Shown here: piece by piece, positions 56,878 through 64,000 of the stretch | Layout: each line of letters starts with the position of its first letter | Numbering within the stretch: the first letter of the stretch is position 1 | Assembly: GCA_030407315.1 (NCBI GenBank) | Contig: JALQPE010002141.1 | Coordinates: 1-64,000, forward strand | Length of the DNA: 64,000 nt | Source of the DNA: Asparagopsis taxiformis | Taxonomy: Eukaryota > Rhodophyta > Florideophyceae > Bonnemaisoniales > Bonnemaisoniaceae | Reading direction: 5' to 3' | Made by a program: the position numbers and the translations under genes | Notes under the pieces: generated by a model | Told to the model about the DNA's origin: nothing | Seen by the model: the letters and a program-made list of their open reading frames with translations, nothing else | Database searches by the model: none

Positions 56878-58193
56878 GACGGAGGGGAGGGAAGGAGCGG
56901 TCGCGGGGAACGCAGAGTTGTTGGAAGCTTGGAACGGTGAGGACTCTGGGGGCCGTGGCAGTGTAAGATTGAGTTGCGGGAGGCGGACGGAGAGAAGTAA
57001 GGGAAAGTGTTATGGGGCTGGTGGTGCGAGAGGTAGGTGTTTCGTTTGAGAGTAGATAATGTTGGCAAAAGATGGTCTTGTTGTTGAATGGCAATTTACG
57101 TACAATGGTCCAGCAAGGAAGTCGAGTACCGTAAAGGAGTAGTTTTGGGACATGATCGCTACGCAAGCTGCGTGCACCAACCACGTTTGATCATCGCACT
57201 GGATTTGAAATTGTGAGCACTTGACTTGCTGTCAGTTGTTGATCACATCTAAGGTTGATTTAGGGTAACGGATGTGATAATTTTACTATTCCGCGTTGAT
57301 TTCTCAACAGCTGGCGGCTGCACTGGCCTGCATGGCGACTCACGATCGTGCTGTGCAGTCCTTTCAATGCACGATTCGCCCCGTGAAAGGGTATTGCCAT
57401 TAAATTACGCAACTTATTTATGACAATTGTTCACTCATCTAAGGCGTACCGTTACATCACTGCTGGCCCATCGTTGTAAGCTATCGCTTTGGACCAATCC
57501 ACTGCGCCCAATCAAGCGCTTTACAGTATCCCGATTGCCACAGTTGGCAGTCGGGCCGGGCACCGACCAATCACAATGGCGTATGGACGGAGGAGGGGAG
57601 CCCAGTTTGTGCCGCGTGTCATCTGTCACCCCATATCTAGAAACAGGCAATGATGACGAAAAGGACGGTGGCGTAGACGCCGCTTTCACCCACCTTGCTA
57701 ACCCTCGTCCTTGCGGAGTACAGCAACGCGCAACAAAGCAAGCACTCCTCGAACATTGTTATGTCCTCATCATTGCATGTACAAATTTCCTTGCCATGCT
57801 ACTGATTTCCCAACTTCCACTCACCGCCCTTAGCTCTCCAAACTACTTCTGTTCAGAGGCAATGCTTCCACTCTAAGCTCGCGCTTCTGTCGCTCTTCCT
57901 TGAGCCAAGTCTTCCTCCCTGCAGGCTAGACGCCCACTAGTCCGTCTTCCCCCACTAGATAATATCACGGAGGAATGTGTCTCACATCACCGTTCTGCAA
58001 TTTATTACTAGAATTCACCATTTTCAATTTTTTGCTGCCCTGTCACAAAATATACGTCGATACAGCCCCGCACCAGCGACATCGAGTGCGGTACATAGCA
58101 ACACTATGGAGCTCGACCCGTTTTCGCCTCTCCAACCTTTTCTCCAGCGCGCAAAACCCATACCTCAACCATTTGTAGCGATTCGTTTCCAGT
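56878..58193. other. 1.3-kb bidirectional intergenic region
   Basis: Lies between the divergent kinesin and aminotransferase genes. No supportable gene. Confidence 0.4.
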
Positions 58194-60755
58194 ATGCGAC
58201 CAAGCCAAATCCAGCAGCCCAACCTCACCTTCCAATCACCAGCCGTGCTCATTCTTCATCACCGAGGCGCCTCGCATTTCATTGATCGCCGCCGCGCAAA
58301 TGTCTTAAGCAATTGCAACGTTCCCAGAGCGACCGTCACGAGAAGATTCGATGAACGAGCTTCGTTGGATCCCGACACGCCTCCAACTACAACACATCCA
58401 AATAGTGAGCGAGATGCAGCCCTTCTCTCAGAAAACACTTTCCCAGAAATTCTCCATGCTCTCAGCGATAAAATGGACCGTCTTCCCTCGGCCGAGACTC
58501 TACATGATCTGTTGGATCGCGAGGCCAAACAGGAAAAGATGAATGAAGATGCTTTGATGAAGATGCAATTAGACATGTCAGCTCTTTACGGTGATGTTTG
58601 GACTCCAGAGCAGCACGCGTTGTATCAACTGCTCGATGATGACCAATCAGATATTGACTCAACATCTGCTCCGGAAACTGTCATCCAATCTCAGGATGTT
58701 GGGGAACCGTTTCAAATTGGATATCAGAAATCATTTGCTGCTGTGGAAGGCACTCCTCAAAACATAGATATCCAGGATGTGGGCAAGAAATTGAAATCCG
58801 TGCAGCGACGACGAGAAAAATTAGCTCTGGAACGAGGCGATAACGTGCTCAATGTTGTCAATCCCACAATTGCAGATCCTAGCAATGGCGATGACTCTGT
58901 ATTATCTGTTCTCAACGATTACATAGGCAACCATTCAACGAGTGCCACTGCTCTATCACTATCACTTGCGCGAATAATTGATTTACAAGAAGAGTCTCGG
59001 TGTTCCACGGGATGTGCGTTAACTAGAGCTGTGCAAGCGCTCATTTATGAGGAAACCAAATTCCCACATGTACACCGTCCATTCGCGGGAATGCAACTTG
59101 CATTTTTGCGAAGGGACAATCCGCCATGCCCGCGGTGTTCTAGACCGACGCCAAGTTCGCAGCTGGCGTCGGCTGATTCTGTATGTTCCAGTTGCCACAG
59201 TGAAATTTTCGTGGAGGCCGAACCCTTCTCATTCCGTGATGTACGCATCGGTGTTGGACCACACGTACGAGATGCCGAGGAGCAGGCCGTCCAGTCCAAA
59301 GCAGTTCAGATGGCACGTGCGGCTGCCATTGGCCTAAGAAGCAAAAATATGATAAATTCTCAAACCGGGAATGGTACGGGAGATGCCAATCAGCAGGTCA
59401 ACGGCAAGACGCCCAAGTCCTCATCAACTTTGAACATTTCTTCGTCGACGAAATCCGGCACAACAATGGGAAGTACAGGAGGAAATGGAGAGATTCCATT
59501 CACGAATGGCTCTGCTATATCCCGATTTGGAGAATGGGATGTGCGCGCTTCAGATCGCTCTTTGCGTACAATTAACCCCATTCGCAACCTTGTGCAGAAT
59601 ATTGATATGAAGCCAAACCCCGACAAGGAGTTGATTAAGCTTTCTGTCGGAGACCCTACTGTCTATGGAAACTTGAAAGTAAGTCAGAAGGTTTTGGACA
59701 AGTTCTCCGAAGTTATACAAGAGTGTTCTGCAACTGGCTATTCCATGTCTATGGGCAGTGAGGAGGCAAGGAAAGCTGTAGCAGAGCGATATTCAACACC
59801 ATCTGCTCCGTTAACTCCCAATGACGTAATTCTAGCAGCGGGAACATCGGGTGCACTTGAGATTATACTCGGTTCTATCGCAAACGAAGGAGATAACATT
59901 CTAATACCAAGTCCGGGGTTCCCATTGTTTCGCACGTTGGCGGAGGGCTATGGAATCGAGTGTCGACGTTATCGACTCAATGCGAAAAAGAGTTGGGAAA
60001 TCGAGCTCAGTGATTTATCTCGCTTGAGGGATAGTCGAACAAAGGCCATCGTTATCAATAATCCATCAAATCCGTGTGGGTCGGTATATTCTGCTGCGCA
60101 TATTCAAGACCTGGTTACTGTGGCTTCAACTCTGAAATTACCCATTCTTGCTGACGAGGTCTATGCAGATATGTCATTTTCCGGTCGTGCTTTTACCTCT
60201 GTCGCAAGCATGTCCGAAGATGTACCAGTGCTGAGTGTGGGGTCGATTAGTAAGCAAAGCGTTGTTCCCGGTTGGCGTCTTGGTTGGATCCTTGTACACG
60301 ATCGAAATAACGTACTCGCGAATGGTAACGTCCGGAAGGGGATGCTGCAGATGACAACGCGTATGCTAGGGCCTAATACGCCGACACAACAAGTATTGCC
60401 AACAATGCTTGAGAATGGGGTCAATGACCCAATGTTCCGCGATTTGATGAACCAACTCGAAGTTAATGCCAAGTTCACTGTGAAGTCGCTTTCATCGGCG
60501 AAGGGATTACGAGTTATTGAGCCACAAGGCAGTATGTATGTCATGGCTGAAATCGATTTGAATCTACTGGGCTTCAAGGACGATATGGATTTCACTGAAC
60601 AGCTGTTAGCCGAGGAGTCTGTGTTTGTGCTACCAGGGTTATGCTTCGATGCGCCAGGCTTTGTTCGTATCGTATTTTCAGCACCACAAGAAATATTATC
60701 TGAAGCCTTTTACAGGATACGATCTTTCTGTTCTCGGCACGCCGGCGGGATGTAG
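58194..60755 (+). CDS. tyrosine aminotransferase-like enzyme with long N-terminal extension
   Basis: The frame is 853 aa and uninterrupted. Residues about 445-853 match the tyrosine/nicotianamine aminotransferase family of fold-type I PLP enzymes: WDVRASDRSLRTINPIR, KLSVGDPTVYGNL, GTSGALE, INNPSNPCGSVY, PILADEVYADM, SISKQSVVPGWRLGW with the PLP lysine at Lys687, and GSMYVMAEI. The likely reaction is tyrosine to 4-hydroxyphenylpyruvate. The first 440 residues are unlike that family: a basic Arg-rich start (possible organelle targeting), a charged helical region, then CxxC(312/315)-x15-CxxC(331/334), a zinc-ribbon-like pair, and a Ser/Gly-rich linker. Either a genuine fusion or two genes annotated as one; no stop separates them. 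Confidence 0.85.
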   Translation: MRPSQIQQPNLTFQSPAVLILHHRGASHFIDRRRANVLSNCNVPRATVTRRFDERASLDPDTPPTTTHPNSERDAALLSENTFPEILHALSDKMDRLPSAETLHDLLDREAKQEKMNEDALMKMQLDMSALYGDVWTPEQHALYQLLDDDQSDIDSTSAPETVIQSQDVGEPFQIGYQKSFAAVEGTPQNIDIQDVGKKLKSVQRRREKLALERGDNVLNVVNPTIADPSNGDDSVLSVLNDYIGNHSTSATALSLSLARIIDLQEESRCSTGCALTRAVQALIYEETKFPHVHRPFAGMQLAFLRRDNPPCPRCSRPTPSSQLASADSVCSSCHSEIFVEAEPFSFRDVRIGVGPHVRDAEEQAVQSKAVQMARAAAIGLRSKNMINSQTGNGTGDANQQVNGKTPKSSSTLNISSSTKSGTTMGSTGGNGEIPFTNGSAISRFGEWDVRASDRSLRTINPIRNLVQNIDMKPNPDKELIKLSVGDPTVYGNLKVSQKVLDKFSEVIQECSATGYSMSMGSEEARKAVAERYSTPSAPLTPNDVILAAGTSGALEIILGSIANEGDNILIPSPGFPLFRTLAEGYGIECRRYRLNAKKSWEIELSDLSRLRDSRTKAIVINNPSNPCGSVYSAAHIQDLVTVASTLKLPILADEVYADMSFSGRAFTSVASMSEDVPVLSVGSISKQSVVPGWRLGWILVHDRNNVLANGNVRKGMLQMTTRMLGPNTPTQQVLPTMLENGVNDPMFRDLMNQLEVNAKFTVKSLSSAKGLRVIEPQGSMYVMAEIDLNLLGFKDDMDFTEQLLAEESVFVLPGLCFDAPGFVRIVFSAPQEILSEAFYRIRSFCSRHAGGM

Positions 60756-60812
60756 TTTTTAGTGTCGACTTCAATTAGGAACAAAGTAAATTGGCGGCTT
60801 GATTGCATCTAT

Positions 60813-61403
60813 CTAGAAAAGCCAGAACCATTTACGGCGCCGTTTGACTGGCTCTGTTTGTTCTACGGGGGAAGGGTTACTACTAGAATGGTGGTCAGGT
60901 AGAGATTGCGTTGGTGCTACTACAGTGTTTTGATCAGAGTAGAACACGATTGGAGGCGGGGTTTCATGATCGTAGTAGTGATAGCCGCAGGCACACATTC
61001 TATAGCCCCATCGCTGACAAATGAATCGTGGTTTTGGCTGTGTAGAGAACAATCGAATGGTCAGAACGACGTGCTGTAGACGATAACGCGGGAATACATG
61101 AAATAGGTGATTCAATAGACACACCTCTGGTTGGTGAGTTGCATAGGATACGGCGCGACGCGGTGCCTCGGTAATAAAGAAGAGGGCTAGACAGGCAGTC
61201 TGTGCTGAGGTCAGAATGGGAAGAAGATTGTAACAGGTTTGGTGAGGTTGGGGCTGTGTTAATCATACCTTGATGACAGCACTAGAGAGATCCCAATAAA
61301 ACGCTTGACAGTTCTGGACGGTATTTGATGGTAATGGCGGTGGTGCTCCCTTGGGGCGTCTCCTTCGACGCGTTACCTGGATTTTACAAGCACCGAAACC
61401 CAT
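60813..61403 (-). CDS. small unidentified protein, two exons predicted
   Basis: Exon 1 is 61403-61269 (45 codons, MGFGACKIQVTRRRRRPKGA...), intron 61268-61038 (GTATGA...CTACACAG, 231 nt), exon 2 61037-60813; 119 aa. Exon 2 has a cysteine motif CQRWGYRMCACGYHYYD and a Pro/Ser-rich end finishing KRRRKWFWLF. I do not recognise it. Retaining the intron would introduce a stop soon after exon 1. Convergent with the aminotransferase (57 bp between stops) and divergent from the armadillo gene. Confidence 0.45.
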
Positions 61404-61894
61404 TGTATGCGGAGATCAGGCTTTCAATGAGCGGAATCGTATGTTGCAGAGGAAGATGAACAGGTGATCGGCGTCAATGAGGTACAACGAGATTATGATG
61501 AAATTATACACGTGTCCTCAAAATATGTACCGTTACAGATGCGATCGGATTGGTAGATATGAAGCAGTTACGAGTGTTGATAAGGGGACATTTTCAAGTT
61601 TGAAAAACGTTATGATGTGCATCGCCATCAACCGCGCAAACCAAAGATGACGGATCGAGCACCTATCCGTCACTCGCTATCACGTTCCGACCGTTACATT
61701 GCCTCAAGCCCCTCGGGTACATAGATTGCTCTCTAAATGATCCAATTTCATACGCGGTACAGCGTCTCGCCATCCTCGCTTCCACTTACTTGCCCAGTCT
61801 GCTAGTAATCGACTCCTACCTGCACGCTTTCCGAAACGCTCTCATCGTCTCCGGCCTTCGCATCGCCGCTGCCAACCGTCTTCCCCCCGCAATC
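61404..61894. other. 490-bp divergent promoter region
   Basis: Between the small minus-strand gene and the armadillo gene; no gene seen. No in-frame ATG upstream of 61895 was found before stops. Confidence 0.4.
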
Positions 61895-64000
61895 ATGCTC
61901 GACTTTCTGCGAAGGAAGGAAAAGCGAAAGCCCAGCGCACATGAAGCCGTTGCGTCCGCTTCAGCCGCAATTTCAAATCATCCATCCGCAGTTGCAGCTG
62001 CCCGAAAGCATCCGCAACACGTCCTAAGAGATCGCAACCTCACTGCAACCACTCCATCATCCAGCGGTGCTTCCATAAACCCCGGTGCATCCGCCTCCGC
62101 TGTGGCTGCTGCCAGCTCACGACGACAAGCGCCGCAGCTTCGTACACAGCAGCAAATCGGTAAGCAGCCGCAACAGCGTTACAAGCTTGGCGATAAGGAA
62201 AATGTCCAACTCAAATCTGCCCCGAGGTCCGTCCCGACCGCCAAGCCGAAACTTGTCTCTACCAAAGAGTTGGCTGATGCCGCTGCTTCACAAACCCAGC
62301 CCGTGGAGCAGCCCGCTGTCGTTGCATCGTCCCACAGACGATGGGGCAAACGCCAACAACAGGTGGCTCCAGCAGCAAACTCGCAATCGCTCGATGGCAA
62401 GAAGAAGCAACGCAAGAGGCGCCAGCGTCAGCAGCAGAAACATGAACCTGCTATCCTCAACAAGTCAGTTACATCCGATCGTCGCCGTTCCGTTAAGGTC
62501 GCATCACCTGTTGTAGTTCCAACCGGTGCAGCAGCTCCCACTGTTGGTGCAGCATATTTATCCTCTGCGGTAAATCCAAAGTATAGTGCTAAACCTGAGC
62601 ATGCAAATGATCCATCAATAGCACGAGTCAAGTCTGCAAATCGTACGTCAACTCCGGAGAAGCCACAGCGGAAGCCTTCAGCCGTAACACAGGCAGTTGT
62701 CAAGGAACAGCAGCCTACCTGGCCTCACACCGATCTTGCGCTACTTCTGCACAATAATGATGTCGCCGCGGCAGACATTCCTGTGCGCCGCATTGCTGCC
62801 GCTGCTGTCCGTGATGATGCCACGCGCCTCAAGATGATCAGAGAAGGTGTGGCAGTGTCCATCATTTCTCTCCTACGCCACGAAGAGGCGACGCCGGATA
62901 TGCGCCGTGATGCAACGTTTGCCATCGCCGAGCTAGCTGTGCTTGAGGCTTGCGAAGATGAACTCGTGGCTGCTGGCTCAGTGCCTGTCTTGGTTTGGCT
63001 CATTAACCCTGCCAATAACAACGATCGATCAACTATCGGTAGCGCCTGTCGTGGACTTCGCAACTTGCTTGGTGGAAAGGTATCTACCGCTGTTCAAGCC
63101 GCCAAGTATGGGTGTGTTGAGCCATTGCTTTCCATCATCGACGGCCGCAGTGGAATTGGTGATGAAACTAATGTCGGTGGAGATGCTGCTGCAGCTGTTG
63201 TCGTCGAAGCTGCCGCAGCCATTTCAAATCTGTCTACTCATGGCACTCGTTTCCAAAGCTATGTTATTAAGCACGGCGGCTTGAATGCACTTACTACTCT
63301 TGGGATGAAGACGGAGAATGAAGAAGCCATGTTTCATGTTGTGAACGTTCTTGCTGAATTCGCAAGGGAAGCGCGCTGGCACAAAGCCATTGTAGCTGCT
63401 GATGGCCTTCTGACTGCATTCCGAGCCTTGAGCCTAGCCCGTGACCCAGAGGTTGCCGCTGAAGCATCCAGGCTCGTGGGCAACGTTGCTGTGACTCAAA
63501 AGGCTCGTGCTGCCGTTCGAGAAGCAGGAGGTTTGGTTGTGCTGATTGAGAGACTTGCTCGGTGCAAGTCATTCAAGAATGTTGTACCGGCGTTTGACTT
63601 GGTCCGTGCCATAGCTAATGTTTGTGTGGACGGTCGTGCCGCATCCGATGCACTAAGCCAGAGGGACGGAGCGGCAGTTCTTTTGAACGTGTACACATCA
63701 CAGGACGCGCCAGACAAACTCATAAAAACTGCATTTCGTGCCCTTCTGGTACTTGCACATAGTAGTGCGACAAGACGTGCCAAGGTTCTGTATGCCGTAG
63801 GTATCCAGGTGAAACAAGCAGGTTTGGCGGGACTTCCAGTAAAAAGATTGTATGACTTACGGCAGGCAATCTTGGAAGATATTGAAAGTGGTGGCAGGGA
63901 TGGCTCAGCCGCTATGCCAGAAAGTCTTGAACGTTTATCGAGGGCTTCTGTTCGGTTGATCAACTCTGGAGTCATTAACCACGCCAGAGGTAATCCGAAT
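61895..64000 (+). CDS. armadillo-repeat protein, 3' end outside the window
   Basis: 702 codons are open to the window edge from ATG 61895 (MLDFLRRKEKRKPSAHEAVA). The first ~270 residues are basic and Ala/Gln/Ser-rich (including GKKKQRKRRQRQQQ, nuclear-signal-like) and likely disordered. From about 275 armadillo-type helices repeat: DIPVRRIAAAAVRDDATRLK, MIREGVAVSIISLLRHEE, DATFAIAELAVLEACEDELV, AAGSVPVLVWLI, EAAAAISNLST, VKHGGLNALTTL-like YVIKHGGLNALTTLG, AFRALLVLAHSSATRRAKV. This resembles importin-alpha/ARM scaffold repeats, but no importin-beta-binding domain is recognisable. Partner and function unknown. Confidence 0.8.
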   Translation, partial: MLDFLRRKEKRKPSAHEAVASASAAISNHPSAVAAARKHPQHVLRDRNLTATTPSSSGASINPGASASAVAAASSRRQAPQLRTQQQIGKQPQQRYKLGDKENVQLKSAPRSVPTAKPKLVSTKELADAAASQTQPVEQPAVVASSHRRWGKRQQQVAPAANSQSLDGKKKQRKRRQRQQQKHEPAILNKSVTSDRRRSVKVASPVVVPTGAAAPTVGAAYLSSAVNPKYSAKPEHANDPSIARVKSANRTSTPEKPQRKPSAVTQAVVKEQQPTWPHTDLALLLHNNDVAAADIPVRRIAAAAVRDDATRLKMIREGVAVSIISLLRHEEATPDMRRDATFAIAELAVLEACEDELVAAGSVPVLVWLINPANNNDRSTIGSACRGLRNLLGGKVSTAVQAAKYGCVEPLLSIIDGRSGIGDETNVGGDAAAAVVVEAAAAISNLSTHGTRFQSYVIKHGGLNALTTLGMKTENEEAMFHVVNVLAEFAREARWHKAIVAADGLLTAFRALSLARDPEVAAEASRLVGNVAVTQKARAAVREAGGLVVLIERLARCKSFKNVVPAFDLVRAIANVCVDGRAASDALSQRDGAAVLLNVYTSQDAPDKLIKTAFRALLVLAHSSATRRAKVLYAVGIQVKQAGLAGLPVKRLYDLRQAILEDIESGGRDGSAAMPESLERLSRASVRLINSGVINHARGNPN

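Overview
This is nuclear DNA from a eukaryote. The genes code for TORC1 Raptor, an RNA polymerase III subunit, the proteasome subunit Rpn10, a kinesin-7 and a PP4 regulatory subunit. Genes are closely packed, on both strands, and nearly intronless: only three introns are inferred (84, 101 and 231 nt, GT-AG). A compact, intron-poor gene island beside a large repeat block resembles what is known of multicellular red algae (Chondrus/Gracilaria type). That assignment is inference; the sequence alone does not prove it.

Region 1 (1-13965) is one giant foldback structure. Its ends are long terminal inverted repeats (1-776 and 13038-13965) that carry arrays of 43-bp and 24-bp repeats. Inside is a second palindrome (2993-5177 against 7785-11585) built from ~500-bp modules, around a 2.6-kb single-copy core. 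No intact gene was found in it. The core holds scattered coding-like fragments on the minus strand.

Region 2 (13966-30480) is gene-free and repeat-rich. It has a ~150-bp satellite, a 529-bp hexanucleotide array, several perfect hairpins, and the wreck of a PIF/Harbinger DNA transposon: a broken transposase on the plus strand and a broken Myb/SANT-like partner on the minus strand. A 2.8-kb foldback element with ~1-kb nearly identical arms lies between the two transposon ORFs.

Region 3 (30481-64000) is the gene island. In order it holds: a 1527-aa protein with seven ILEI-like domains and a degenerate metacaspase-like C-terminus (+); a CGI-58/ABHD4-like hydrolase (+); Raptor (-); RPC8/RPC25 (-); a snoRNA candidate; RPN10 (-, two exons); an unidentified nuclear-type protein (-); a bZIP-like factor (+); a PP4R1-like HEAT protein (-, two exons); a kinesin-7 (-); a tyrosine-aminotransferase-like enzyme with a 440-aa zinc-binding-type extension (+); a small unidentified two-exon gene (-); and an armadillo-repeat protein cut by the window end (+). 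These are housekeeping and signalling genes with no obvious shared pathway.
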